Source: Moorena sp. SIO3H5
GTDB lineage: Bacteria; Cyanobacteriota; Cyanobacteriia; Cyanobacteriales; Coleofasciculaceae
Length of the DNA stretch: 35,419 bases
Reading direction: 5' to 3'
Assembly (NCBI RefSeq): GCF_010692395.1
Contig: NZ_JAAHHS010000040.1
Coordinates: forward strand, 1-35,419
Of the stretch, positions 7,784 through 16,014 are shown in pieces. The translations under genes and the position numbers were made by a program. Positions within the stretch are counted from its first letter, which is position 1, and each line of letters starts with the position of its first letter. A model generated the notes under the pieces. It searched no databases, had not been told where the DNA came from, and saw only the letters and a program-made list of their open reading frames with translations.

Positions 7784-9007
7784 ATGCAGTTTGCCCAACG
7801 TTTACAACCCCTGCAAGCAAATGTATTTGCCGATATGGATCAGGCAAAAGCGTTGGCAGCTGCTGGGAAAGAAATCATTGACCTATCATTAGGGTCCTCC
7901 GATTTACCAGCTCCCAAGCATGTGTGTGCTGGGATTGAAGCCTCGTTGTATGATCCCAGCACTCACGGTTACTTGCTGTTTCATGGTACTAAAGCTTTTC
8001 GTCAGGCAGCAGCTAGCTGGTATACTAACAAATTTGGTATTCCGGTTGACCCAGAAACTGAGGTGCTACAACTGATTGGTTCTCAGGAAGGCACAGCTCA
8101 TTTACCTTTAGCTGTGCTTAATCCAGGGGATTTTGCTCTGCTACAAGACCCAGGCTATCCTTCCCATGCCGGTGGTGTCCACCTAGCCAGTGGTCAGATT
8201 TATCCCATGCCCCTATTGGCAGAAAACAATTTTTTGCCTGTATTTGAGGATATCCCTCAGGCAGTGCTAGCTCAAGCACGGATGATGGTGTTGAGTTATC
8301 CCCATAATCCCACTACTGCGATCGCATCCTTGTCTTTTTTTGAGGAAGCAGTGGCCTTTTGTCAGTGCCATAACCTGGTATTAGTTCACGATTTTCCCTA
8401 CGTTGATATCGTTTTTGAAGATACCAGAGGCAATGGGGAGCAGACCGGGAAAATCCCAGAAACCCTCAATCCCAACTCTGTTGCTCCCTCGGTTTTGCAA
8501 GCAGACCCAGATAAAACTGTATCGATTGAGTTTTATAGCTTTTCCAAGTCTTACAATATGGGAGGCTTCCGGATTGGCTATGCTATCGGTAATGCTCAAT
8601 TGATTCGAGCTTTGCGGCAGGTGAAAGCGGCAATTGACTTTAACCAATACAGGGGGATTCTCAATGGTGCGATCGCAGCGTTGAATGGTTCTCAAGACAT
8701 TGTTAAACCTGTAGTCACCACCTATCAAAAGCGGCGGGATGCCTTTGTTAATGCTTTAAACCGCATTGGTTGGTCAGTGCCAGTGCCACCAGCCACTATG
8801 TATGTCTGGGCAAAATTGCCAGAACCTTGGGCAGGCAACTCAGTGAAATTTTGTACTAGCTTGGTAGAAGCCACTGGGGTGGCTGCTGCTCCAGGAGCTG
8901 GTTTTGGCAAGGCTGGTGAAGGCTATGTCCGTTTTGCCTTAGTACGGGAACCAGACGTTTTGGAAAGAGCAGTGGAGAGAATTTCAGGATTTTTGCAATC
9001 TCATTAA
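7784..9007 (+). CDS. Class I/II PLP aminotransferase, LL-diaminopimelate aminotransferase-like
   Basis: A 407-aa fold-type I aminotransferase. The PLP lysine lies in SFSKSYNMGGFRIGY (Lys255). Other family blocks are the substrate/PLP region GSQEGTAHLPLAVLNPGD, the YPHNPTTA motif and the C-terminal GEGYVRFALVREPD. Cyanobacterial proteins of this pattern are often annotated as LL-diaminopimelate aminotransferase, but related enzymes act on other amino acids, so the substrate is not certain. An insertion of about 25 residues (RGNGEQTGKIPETLNPNSVA) precedes the PLP-lysine strand and is probably a surface loop. Contains two HIP1 octamers. Located after the thioredoxin gene. Confidence 0.85.
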   Translation: MQFAQRLQPLQANVFADMDQAKALAAAGKEIIDLSLGSSDLPAPKHVCAGIEASLYDPSTHGYLLFHGTKAFRQAAASWYTNKFGIPVDPETEVLQLIGSQEGTAHLPLAVLNPGDFALLQDPGYPSHAGGVHLASGQIYPMPLLAENNFLPVFEDIPQAVLAQARMMVLSYPHNPTTAIASLSFFEEAVAFCQCHNLVLVHDFPYVDIVFEDTRGNGEQTGKIPETLNPNSVAPSVLQADPDKTVSIEFYSFSKSYNMGGFRIGYAIGNAQLIRALRQVKAAIDFNQYRGILNGAIAALNGSQDIVKPVVTTYQKRRDAFVNALNRIGWSVPVPPATMYVWAKLPEPWAGNSVKFCTSLVEATGVAAAPGAGFGKAGEGYVRFALVREPDVLERAVERISGFLQSH

Positions 9008-9067
9008 TAGGTACCTAATAGTCTGCCTAATTAGTGTTGAGGGTTAGGGCCAGCTCAGAATGAGTTT

Positions 9068-9283
9068 TTAAAGGAGCTGATTAGTATCCTGATTTACAGG
9101 CAGATCGAAAAGTACTTCAAACTTTGCTTCTGGCATATACCGATCCAAAAATCGGAGATGGTTATCAGCATCCTGACGATTAAAGAACCTAGCAACTGTA
9201 TACCTTTGGCATTTAGGCAGTAGACGCATAAGTGCCCAAGGACGAGTGTAGTCTTCTGTTATTAAAATTTCTTGATTAGTCAT
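9068..9283 (-). CDS. Small conserved hypothetical protein, paralogue of the 18350 gene
   Basis: A 71-aa protein of unknown function. It shares a clear pattern with the product at 18350-18544: PW, RLLP, QR, VARF, NR, DA, HL, L.R.MP.A.F and FD occur in the same order and spacing. This recurrence, plus a GGGGAAAG ribosome site before the ATG at 9283, supports a real gene. The pattern suggests a compact alpha/beta fold with a basic surface (RLLPKCQRYTVARFFNR). No catalytic motif or membrane segment is visible. It is convergent with the aminotransferase gene, with a 60-bp gap, and has a hairpin-rich upstream region. Confidence 0.7.
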   Translation of the reverse strand: MTNQEILITEDYTRPWALMRLLPKCQRYTVARFFNRQDADNHLRFLDRYMPEAKFEVLFDLPVNQDTNQLL

Positions 9284-9384
9284 GCTTTCCCCTGATTTGA
9301 CCTAATCAGATCACTGGATAATTGCTTGAACGAAGGGGATGGACTTCGTCCATCGCCTAGGTGATGAAAAACCTTTGTTTTCTT

Positions 9385-9434
9385 AGGTGCGCTCTTACCA
9401 TTAAGAATTAAATTCGCCAAGTAAGAGCGCACCT
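9385..9434. repeat. Perfect 14-bp inverted repeat
   Basis: AGGTGCGCTCTTAC (9385-9398) and its exact reverse complement (9421-9434) flank a 22-nt AT-rich spacer. No T-run follows on either strand, so it is not a simple terminator. It lies about 100 bp upstream of the small minus-strand gene at 9283. Confidence 0.7.
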
Positions 9435-9797
9435 GTCGAATCTTTAGTCACATTAATCTAAAATGGCTGACTAAAAAACGACCGCGTGATCTGGACATTA
9501 GGATGATTCTGTGATAAATCCAAATTCCTGATCACCACAGGGAAAGATAATGAGCTGATTGCGGTGCGACCCCGGTCGGGTTTCCCGATAAGTGTGAACG
9601 CGCACCAACAGAAAAGCTCACCTGTTAACAGAGTTCCAGTAACTCAGCAATATTCAGGGACTAATCGCTTTCTTAAGATTTACTTTATAAAAAGTCTCTA
9701 ATTTTAATCAGTTAGCCTAAGCATTAAACGTAAGTATTTAGGTAAAAAAAGCCCTTTAACAGTACAATTTCGACATTATATCGTAAGACACATTTGC

Positions 9798-9803
9798 TAT
9801 AAT
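9798..9803 (+). promoter_or_regulatory. Candidate extended -10 promoter for gatB
   Basis: TGCTATAAT gives a perfect TATAAT hexamer with the TGn extension, about 195 nt upstream of gatB. No good -35 sits at 16-18 bp, which is acceptable for an extended -10 promoter. Confidence 0.35.
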
Positions 9804-9997
9804 AATGGTATGTAAAACTGTCTAACAATTTACAATTTTAAAATACAAAAAATTACAGAAAAACTGTCAACTCTAATCCTGCCAGTAATTGGAATGATTG
9901 ACGCTGTAGCTAATTAAATAGTGTACATTATTGGGAATAGTGGACAAAAAATGCCCTAAGTTCCATCAATAAAGTTAACCTTTAATTGTAACATCCA

Positions 9998-11485
9998 ATG
10001 ACTACTGCTGCACCAGCTAAAACTCAATACGAAGCAATCATTGGTTTAGAAACCCATTGTCAGCTTAGTACCGAAACCAAGATTTTTTCTAACTCTTCCA
10101 CAAAATTTGGTGCTACCCCTAATACCAATATTGACCCAATTTGTATGGGGATGCCAGGAGTGTTACCGGTTCTCAATCAAAAGGTACTAGAGTATGCTGT
10201 CAAAGCGGGTTTAGCACTCAATTGCCAAATTGCTCCCTACAGCAAATTTGACCGGAAACAGTATTTTTATCCTGACCTACCCAAAAACTACCAGATTTCC
10301 CAATACGACTTGCCCATTGCTGAGCATGGCTCACTGGAAATTGAAGTGTCCGATCATGACGGTAATCCTATCCGTAAAACCATTGGTATCACTCGCCTAC
10401 ACATGGAGGAAGATGCGGGAAAACTGGTTCATGCTGGTAGTGACCGACTGGCTGGTTCTACCTACTCCTTAGTAGATTTCAACCGTGCTGGGGTACCCCT
10501 GATTGAAATAGTATCAGAACCGGATCTGCGCTCTGGTCAAGAGGCAGCAGAATACGCTCAAGAGCTGCGTCGGATTGTACGCTACATCGGTGTCAGTGAT
10601 GGCAACATGCAAGAAGGGTCCCTGCGTTGTGATGTCAATATATCTGTACGTCCCGTCGGTCAGAAGGAGTTTGGCACCAAAGTTGAAATCAAAAATATGA
10701 ACTCCTTCAATGCTATCCAGAAGGCGATTGAGTACGAAATTGACCGGCAAATCGCAGCTGTGGAAGCTGGAAAATCGATTATTCAAGAAACTCGCCTTTG
10801 GGAAGAGGGTAGTCAACGCACCATTAGTATGCGGACTAAGGAAGGATCCAGCGATTACCGCTATTTTCCTGAACCTGACTTACCACCCATTGAAGTATCA
10901 ACGGAACAATTAGAGCAATGGCGCAGTCAGCTAGCAGAACTTCCCGCCCAGAAGCGGAATCGTTATGAAAGTGAACTGGGACTTTCTGCCTATGATGCCA
11001 GGGTGTTGACGGATGATCGTCAAGTGGCAGAGTATTTTGAAACAAGTGTTGCTGCTAATGCTAATCCCAAACAAGCGGCAAACTGGGTAATGGGAGATAT
11101 TGCTGCTTATCTTAAGACTGAGAAACTGGCTATTACAGAGATTGCTCTGAAACCCAATACTCTGGCAGAACTGATCAACCTGATTGATAATGACACCATT
11201 AGTGGTAAGATTGCCAAGGAGATATTGCCAGAATTACTCTCTAAAGGGGGTTCTGCTAGGGAGCTAGTGGAACGTAAGGGGTTAATTAAGATCTCTGACC
11301 CAAATGAACTCTCAAGCATTATTGATGAGGTACTGGCGGCTAATCCTAAGGAACTCGAACAGTATCGCAATGGTAAGACCAAGCTGCAAGGTTTCTTTGT
11401 GGGACAAGTGATGAAAAAAACTAGCGGACGAGCTGATCCTAAGCTGACTAACCAAATTTTGGGCAAGAAGCTCAAGGGTGATTGA
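9998..11485 (+). CDS. gatB: Aspartyl/glutamyl-tRNA(Asn/Gln) amidotransferase subunit B
   Basis: A 495-aa GatB. In the GatCAB complex it binds misacylated Glu-tRNA(Gln) or Asp-tRNA(Asn) and the activated intermediate, while GatA supplies ammonia from glutamine. Hallmarks are the start [20 protein letters not shown], the [14 protein letters not shown] block, [12 protein letters not shown], the [10 protein letters not shown] motif, [18 protein letters not shown] and [13 protein letters not shown]. The C-terminal YqeY-like tail ends [19 protein letters not shown], the expected tRNA-binding end. Length is normal and no motif is missing. Start ATG at 9998 has no strong Shine-Dalgarno. A terminator follows at 11626. 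gatA and gatC are not in the window, which is usual for cyanobacteria. Confidence 0.97.
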   Translation: MTTAAPAKTQYEAIIGLETHCQLSTETKIFSNSSTKFGATPNTNIDPICMGMPGVLPVLNQKVLEYAVKAGLALNCQIAPYSKFDRKQYFYPDLPKNYQISQYDLPIAEHGSLEIEVSDHDGNPIRKTIGITRLHMEEDAGKLVHAGSDRLAGSTYSLVDFNRAGVPLIEIVSEPDLRSGQEAAEYAQELRRIVRYIGVSDGNMQEGSLRCDVNISVRPVGQKEFGTKVEIKNMNSFNAIQKAIEYEIDRQIAAVEAGKSIIQETRLWEEGSQRTISMRTKEGSSDYRYFPEPDLPPIEVSTEQLEQWRSQLAELPAQKRNRYESELGLSAYDARVLTDDRQVAEYFETSVAANANPKQAANWVMGDIAAYLKTEKLAITEIALKPNTLAELINLIDNDTISGKIAKEILPELLSKGGSARELVERKGLIKISDPNELSSIIDEVLAANPKELEQYRNGKTKLQGFFVGQVMKKTSGRADPKLTNQILGKKLKGD

Positions 11486-11553
11486 GGTAACAGGCTTGCC
11501 AGGTGTTGCTGATCACTAAATCACTAATTACCAATCACAAATAACTAAGAAAA

Positions 11554-11577
11554 GGAGAGTCACTGACGTGACCCTCC
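11554..11577 (+). other. Hairpin downstream of gatB
   Basis: GGAGAGTCAC (11554-11563) and GTGACCCTCC (11568-11577) form a 10-bp stem with one mismatch and a 4-nt loop. It lies 50 bp before the T-tailed terminator, so it may protect the 3' end or be part of a composite terminator. Confidence 0.4.
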
Positions 11578-11625
11578 CGATCATCAGGGTGCATCTACAT
11601 ATCAAAATATACACTATTTTGTATG

Positions 11626-11650
11626 AGGGGTGTAACCCCTTTTTTTGTTT
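11626..11650 (+). terminator. Rho-independent terminator of gatB
   Basis: AGGGGT (11626-11631), a 3-nt loop GTA, ACCCCT (11635-11640), then a T-run broken once by G. Confidence 0.75.
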
Positions 11651-11793
11651 TTTTGTAAAGTTTTGAGACTTTATAGCAATTATCGAAATTACGGCTACAC
11701 ATCAAGCTACAGATCAATACCCTTGGTGCGTAAGTCGAAAAGACTTGATATAATCCCGGATCGGGCATGAATTATGGTTGAAATGGAGGCATC

Positions 11794-13035
11794 ATGTCGG
11801 ACTGGCAAGAGATTAGTGGTGGGATAACAGCTCCCAGGGGCTATCAGGCAGCAGGGATTACCGCAGGTTTAAAACCGTCGGGTCAGCCAGACTTAGCGTT
11901 GATTTTATCAGAGGTGGATGCGATCGCAGCTGGGGTGTTCACCACCAGTCATGTCAGGGCTGCTTGTGTAGATTATTGCCGTCAAGGCTTACAGTCTAAA
12001 GCTAGTGCTCGTGCTATTTTGTGTAATGCTGGACAAGCCAATGCAGCAACGGGTGAGCAGGGTTGGGAGGATGCTCTAGCTAGTGCTAAAGCTTTGGGTG
12101 AAGCACTCAATGTTTCCCCTAATTCGATTTTGTTGGCATCGACAGGGGTGATTGGTCAACGCATCAAGATGGATGCTCTATTGTCAGGAATTCCCCCATT
12201 GGTAGCACAAGCATCCGAAACTGGTTCCGATGCAGCAGCTGAAGCGATTATTACCACGGATTTAGTCACTAAATCCATTGCTATGGAAACCATGATTGAT
12301 GACCGTCCGGTCAGGATGGGTGGTATTGCTAAGGGCTCTGGTATGATTCATCCCAACATGGCGACTATGCTAGCATTTGTAACCTGTGATGCTGCAGTTT
12401 CTACTTCCCTGTGGCAACAAATGTTACAGCGGGCAGCGGATAAAAGTTTTAATCAAATTACCGTAGATGGGGATACCAGCACCAATGACACTCTAATTGC
12501 CTTGGCTAATGGTCAGTCCCGAACATCAGCGATTACAGAAATCGGGCCAGCAGCTAAGAAGTTGGAGGGGATGCTCACAGCAGTATGTCAGCATTTGGCA
12601 AAAGCGATCGCACGGGATGGAGAAGGGGCAACCTGTTTGATTGAAGTCCAAGTCACTGGCGCACCGGATGATAAAGGGGCTCGTCAAATTGCTAAGACCA
12701 TTGTTGGGTCATCCTTGGTCAAGTCTGCCATCTTTGGACGAGACCCAAACTGGGGCAGAATTGCCGCAGCCGCTGGCCGTGCAGGAGTACCCTTTGACCA
12801 AGAAAACCTGCGGATTCAGTTAGGGGATGTCTTGCTGATGGACAATGGTCAACCCTTAGGGTTTGACCGTCAACAGGCTAGTGATTATCTCAAGCAGGCT
12901 GCTGCTGGTGCTTATCTTAAAGAAGATACAGTTTTAATTCAGGTTAATGTGGGCAATGGTCACGGTGTTGGTCAGGCTTGGGGTTGTGATTTGAGTTATG
13001 ACTATGTCCGGATTAATGCCGAATATACCACTTGA
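11794..13035 (+). CDS. argJ: Bifunctional glutamate N-acetyltransferase/ornithine acetyltransferase
   Basis: A 413-aa ArgJ of the arginine pathway. It transfers acetyl from N-acetylornithine to glutamate, and the bifunctional type can also use acetyl-CoA. The autocleavage site is in KGSGMIHPNMATMLAFVTCD, where Thr191 (Met-Ala-Thr-Met-Leu) becomes the N-terminus and nucleophile of the beta chain. Other blocks are FTTSHVRAACVDYCR, AILCNAGQANAATGEQG, STGVIGQRI and the GRDPNWGRIAAAAGRAG segment. The C-terminus is HGVGQAWGCDLSYDYVRINAEYTT, as expected. Start ATG at 11794 has TGGAGG upstream. Two HIP1 octamers lie inside. Sequence alone does not settle mono- versus bifunctionality. Confidence 0.96.
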   Translation: MSDWQEISGGITAPRGYQAAGITAGLKPSGQPDLALILSEVDAIAAGVFTTSHVRAACVDYCRQGLQSKASARAILCNAGQANAATGEQGWEDALASAKALGEALNVSPNSILLASTGVIGQRIKMDALLSGIPPLVAQASETGSDAAAEAIITTDLVTKSIAMETMIDDRPVRMGGIAKGSGMIHPNMATMLAFVTCDAAVSTSLWQQMLQRAADKSFNQITVDGDTSTNDTLIALANGQSRTSAITEIGPAAKKLEGMLTAVCQHLAKAIARDGEGATCLIEVQVTGAPDDKGARQIAKTIVGSSLVKSAIFGRDPNWGRIAAAAGRAGVPFDQENLRIQLGDVLLMDNGQPLGFDRQQASDYLKQAAAGAYLKEDTVLIQVNVGNGHGVGQAWGCDLSYDYVRINAEYTT

Positions 13036-13134
13036 TTAGCTTTGTCGCCAAAGATGTCTTAAACAATAAATAATAAACCATAACAAATCACTAATGATTA
13101 ATTAATCAAGCTAGTTATGGTTAATTGGTTATGG

Positions 13135-13258
13135 TTACAGTTTTTTTTATGACTATGAGGTACACAGGATTTTTTCCATATTCCCTGTTCCCTGTTCCCT
13201 GTTCCCTGTTCCCTAAAACCAAAGAATCCATACCTCACCCAATTAAAAACTGCTGTAA
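13135..13258 (-). mobile_element. MITE-like element containing a TTCCCTG heptamer array
   Basis: Read on the minus strand it starts TTACAGCAGTTTTTAATTGG and runs through GGGTGAGGTA and TTTGGTTTTAGGGA into heptamers. This matches the element at 16783-16903 and partly that at 33244-33335. Its other end is TTACAG followed by T-runs at 13135-13146, an imperfect terminal inverted repeat. It fills the space between convergent argJ and the DUF547 gene. Confidence 0.55.
13181..13214 (+). repeat. Heptamer tandem repeat (TTCCCTG)
   Basis: 4.9 copies of TTCCCTG. This is the STRR type of 7-bp short tandem repeat described in filamentous cyanobacteria. It lies inside the MITE-like element. Confidence 0.85.
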
Positions 13259-13262
13259 TTAG

Positions 13263-14114
13263 TTATTGTTTATTCAAAGACCAATCATAGTTCAGATATT
13301 TTATCTTGTAATTCCCCTGTTCAAGATACTCCTGATCCTCTGGACTAAGGTAGTCACTGATAAAGTTTAACACTGCTCTTTGATTGGCGTTACCAGTAAA
13401 TTTGTCATCGATACCATAGGTTTTTTTCCAATCTTCCCCAAACCACTTAAAGATGGAAGAAAGATATACGGTACGTTTTTGACGATCAATACGAAACCCA
13501 TGGGGACTAACTAGAAATTTCTGTGTCTGGTCATCCAGTTGCTGATCGAGTTTTTCCCCAGTAAAAGGTTCGTTTCTTAAGGGAGGACAACTGATAGCGG
13601 CGCAAACTAAAGCCATATGAATTCGGGGCTCGTTGAATTGCGTTCGCAGTGTCTTGTGTTCGATATTATCTAAGGTTTTAGATTCTCCAACAATATTGAA
13701 TTCGCGTCCTTTCCAGACTCCTTTAATGTCCCGAATACTCTTTTTGAGCGGGCTTTGGTCAATAATGGATTCTAGAGTAAAGGAGTTGTAAGCATTTATC
13801 AAGAAAGCAATCTTTTCTGCTTCATCCCAAGACTGATAGGTGCTAGGATCAACAGCACCTAAGGCGGTATTAAACGTCTCCAGTTGTTCTGGATTTTTCT
13901 GCAATTCTTGGTAATTAACTAGCGCTTTCTTGTTGACATGGGTTTTTAGGACAGTAGCATAGTCGTCATAATTCAATAGAGTAGTGTCAGTGCCTCTATT
14001 TACTCGTACTTCAGACTCTTGTGCTGGTGCTTGATTTATCGGTAGGGAAAGTGTACAACCTGTCAGGATAATCAGGGTTGGAACTAGGGTTAGTAATCTC
14101 TTGGATGTATTCAT
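13263..14114 (-). CDS. DUF547 domain lipoprotein
   Basis: A 283-aa protein with a lipoprotein signal peptide: basic MNTSKR, a hydrophobic core and the lipobox LTGC with Cys20 as the predicted lipidated residue. The mature part is a DUF547 domain (about 70-220), shown by KIAFLINAYNSFTLESII and the conserved IHMALVCAAISCPPLRNEPF block. Its YATVLKTHVNKKALVNYQEL start also fits. DUF547 has no firmly established function in bacteria; conserved Cys/His positions and a papain-like resemblance have been discussed for the family. It is predicted to face the periplasm on the inner or outer membrane. No good Shine-Dalgarno is visible before the ATG. It is flanked by repeats on both sides and looks monocistronic. 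Confidence 0.85.
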   Translation of the reverse strand: MNTSKRLLTLVPTLIILTGCTLSLPINQAPAQESEVRVNRGTDTTLLNYDDYATVLKTHVNKKALVNYQELQKNPEQLETFNTALGAVDPSTYQSWDEAEKIAFLINAYNSFTLESIIDQSPLKKSIRDIKGVWKGREFNIVGESKTLDNIEHKTLRTQFNEPRIHMALVCAAISCPPLRNEPFTGEKLDQQLDDQTQKFLVSPHGFRIDRQKRTVYLSSIFKWFGEDWKKTYGIDDKFTGNANQRAVLNFISDYLSPEDQEYLEQGNYKIKYLNYDWSLNKQ

Positions 14115-14193
14115 AGTTGTTCAGATGATTTAACCAATAAAATAAAATGCTTGACCTGTAAGCTATCAGCCGTCAGCCGTCAGCCGTCAGCTA

Positions 14194-14281
14194 ATGTAAC
14201 TCAGATTAAAGCAATGCTTACCTGTTTTATTCAAAAGATGTAACTCAGATTAAAGCAATGCTTACCTGTTTTATTCAAAAG
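14194..14281. repeat. Perfect tandem duplication of a 44-bp unit
   Basis: 14194-14237 and 14238-14281 are identical; the unit starts ATGTAACTCAG and ends TTATTCAAAAG. Perfect identity implies a recent duplication. Confidence 0.95.
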
Positions 14282-14307
14282 CTGTTCGCGCAGCGTGCGC
14301 GTAGCGC
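14281..14307 (+). repeat. GC-rich dispersed repeat, copy 1
   Basis: A 27-bp sequence beginning GCTGTTCGCGCAGC and ending GCGTAGCGC. It recurs inverted at 32053-32079 with one difference, and its last 16 bp recur directly at 32242-32257. Confidence 0.85.
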
Positions 14308-14313
14308 TTAAGC

Positions 14314-14383
14314 TGATAGCTGATAGCTGATAGCTGATAGCTGATAGCTGATAGCTGATAGCTGATAGCTGATAGCTGATAGC
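14314..14383 (+). repeat. Heptamer tandem repeat (TGATAGC)10
   Basis: Ten perfect copies of a 7-bp unit, the largest STRR-type array in the window. Such arrays are prone to slippage. Confidence 0.95.
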
Positions 14384-14417
14384 TTACCTTGACCTAGGCA
14401 ATTTTGATTAAAGCTAA

Positions 14418-16001
14418 TCAATCTGAGTTTTGGTTGAGAGCAACATTAGGATTGCGGTAATGGGTCCAAAACCAACCCAAAACAAAGGGTAACCATAGCC
14501 ACCATCGCTCCTGAGGAGTTAGATACCAGTTGTAGTTACCTAAAGCAATGCGATGCTGAAGTACAAAGTAAATAAAAGCAGAGATACTGACTAAACGTAC
14601 TCCCAGATTCCGAGAAGGAACAGCAAAAGGAATTATCCAAGTGAAGTACCAAGCATGGATAATCGGAGATAGGATTAGCAGGCAAAAAAAGTACCATTCT
14701 GTAAATTGTTGAAAATTGCGCGATCGCAAAATTAGCCAACTTACCGTTAAGCCTAGGGGAAAAGCATAAATCCAATTAACCCAGCGAGAGGGTTGCCAAT
14801 ATTCGCTAACAATATAAGGAATCAATTCCGCACTGCGACCATGGGACACAAACACTGATCCAGTAGGAATCAAAGGACATTCTCCACTAGAGCAAAATTG
14901 GAGAGCAGTGATGCCAAAAGGTAAGAAACCGCACAATAGCACTACTATTGCTAGTTTTACCCCTACTTTTCGGAAAGCTTGCCAGGTCAGAAAGCCTAAA
15001 ATTGGCAAAGACATCCACTTCACTGCCATACTAATTCCTATTAGCAAAGCTGAAGCAATCCAGTGCCACCAGGTCAGGGAGTGATCCGATGAAGACATCA
15101 AGGGGTTAGTAAATGAGGAGCCTTCTGCTACTGTCCCACTGTCCAACCTTTCCTCTATTTCTGTTATTTTTTTCCGCCTTAAACTCTCTGTTTTTTGGTC
15201 AAAGACTAACCAAGCTGCAACTAGGGGTAAAATAAACCAACTGTCGTAATGAGCACCACCAGCAAAGGAGTAAATGATTAAAGGATTCCAAGCATAGAAA
15301 ATTGCCTGTTGATAACCAAATCGACGACTGAGTAACCAACAGATTAATAAGTCCGCTAAGATAAATGCAATTTTGAACAACCAAACCTTAAGGTCAATCA
15401 GCGCTAAGAGCCGAAAACCTAATTGCGCTACTGGTGGATAGATAGCAGAAACAGTAGGATGATTGATTAGTGACCACCATTCCGTATGGTAGGGAATCAG
15501 TTCAGCAGCATTAGGTGGCAAATGGTATGGACTAAACCCTAACGTTTGAATATACCCTTCCCATAGATAGCGCCATACATCATCTCCAGGATACATTGGT
15601 AGGAGTAGCAGCCTGCTTAGGATAGTAGTACTCCAAAAATTTAGTCCTGAGTGCTTAGTTTTGAGTTTTCGGAAGTACTTGATACTAAGAGATTTGGTGA
15701 ATCCTTTGTAGACCTGTTGCCAAAGTCTTGTCTTGATACTGTTGTTGTTAATTCTGTTGTTAATTCTGTTGTTAATTCTTTTTGCTTGTTGGGAAATCCA
15801 AAGTTTGCTGTTACCAACTTCCGCAGGATATCTAGTATAGACGCTTAATCCCCAAGCCAACAGAAAACCTAAGCTAATTACACCGATACCTAACCAAAAT
15901 CGAGGCACAGCTCCCACCTCTCGGAAATCCCCATGAGGCACAATCAAAATACAACCTAACAACAGGAGTAGAGAACTAAGCCATATATATAGCGTTTTCA
16001 T
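14418..16001 (-). CDS. GT-C-type integral membrane glycosyltransferase
   Basis: A 527-aa polytopic protein with about ten hydrophobic segments, starting MKTLYIWLSSLLLLLGCILI. The first large loop carries an acidic motif, MYPGDDVWRYLWEG (about residues 137-150), typical of GT-C enzymes that use polyprenyl-phosphate sugars. GT87/mannosyltransferase-like is the nearest description I can support. Two low-complexity insertions are present: an Asn/Arg/Ile repeat (NNRINNRINNN, encoded by a 12-bp repeat near 15739-15780) and a charged loop near KTESLRRKKITEIEERLDSG. Neither is expected in the fold core, so both are probably cytoplasmic. It begins 13 bp after the GT2 gene and is almost certainly in the same operon. 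Confidence 0.75.
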   Translation of the reverse strand: MKTLYIWLSSLLLLLGCILIVPHGDFREVGAVPRFWLGIGVISLGFLLAWGLSVYTRYPAEVGNSKLWISQQAKRINNRINNRINNNSIKTRLWQQVYKGFTKSLSIKYFRKLKTKHSGLNFWSTTILSRLLLLPMYPGDDVWRYLWEGYIQTLGFSPYHLPPNAAELIPYHTEWWSLINHPTVSAIYPPVAQLGFRLLALIDLKVWLFKIAFILADLLICWLLSRRFGYQQAIFYAWNPLIIYSFAGGAHYDSWFILPLVAAWLVFDQKTESLRRKKITEIEERLDSGTVAEGSSFTNPLMSSSDHSLTWWHWIASALLIGISMAVKWMSLPILGFLTWQAFRKVGVKLAIVVLLCGFLPFGITALQFCSSGECPLIPTGSVFVSHGRSAELIPYIVSEYWQPSRWVNWIYAFPLGLTVSWLILRSRNFQQFTEWYFFCLLILSPIIHAWYFTWIIPFAVPSRNLGVRLVSISAFIYFVLQHRIALGNYNWYLTPQERWWLWLPFVLGWFWTHYRNPNVALNQNSD

Positions 16002-16014
16002 TTGAGATGTGAAA

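Larger units (their letters stand above)
9284..9997. other. Long gene-free, hairpin-rich stretch between the small 9068 gene and gatB
   Basis: No coding frame is supported. Stems seen: CTGATT/AATCAG (9292-9309), GATGGAC/GTCCATC with a 3-nt loop (9338-9354), a perfect 14-bp AGGTGCGCTCTTAC/GTAAGAGCGCACCT (9385-9398 and 9421-9434), and GGTGCG/CGCACC (9563-9606) enclosing TCGGG/CCCGA (9576-9588). The last 330 bp before gatB are AT-rich and carry its likely promoter. The density of stems up to about 9610 suggests a structured leader or small RNA. Confidence 0.5.
14115..14417. other. Repeat-filled gap between the DUF547 and GT-C genes
   Basis: Contains, in order, CGTCAGC heptamers (about 14167-14191), a 44-bp perfect tandem duplication, a GC-rich dispersed repeat and ten TGATAGC heptamers. 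No coding frame is seen. Confidence 0.8.

Noticed and set aside
9385..9434. GGTAAGAGCGCACC on the minus strand resembles the conserved GGTAAGAGCGCACC segment of bacterial RNase P RNA.
   Set aside because: It lies in a perfect inverted repeat and no other RNase P helices or conserved segments are present around it.
14314..14383. Regular repeats that could suggest a CRISPR array.
   Set aside because: Units are 7 bp, contiguous and without spacers; no cas genes are present in the window.
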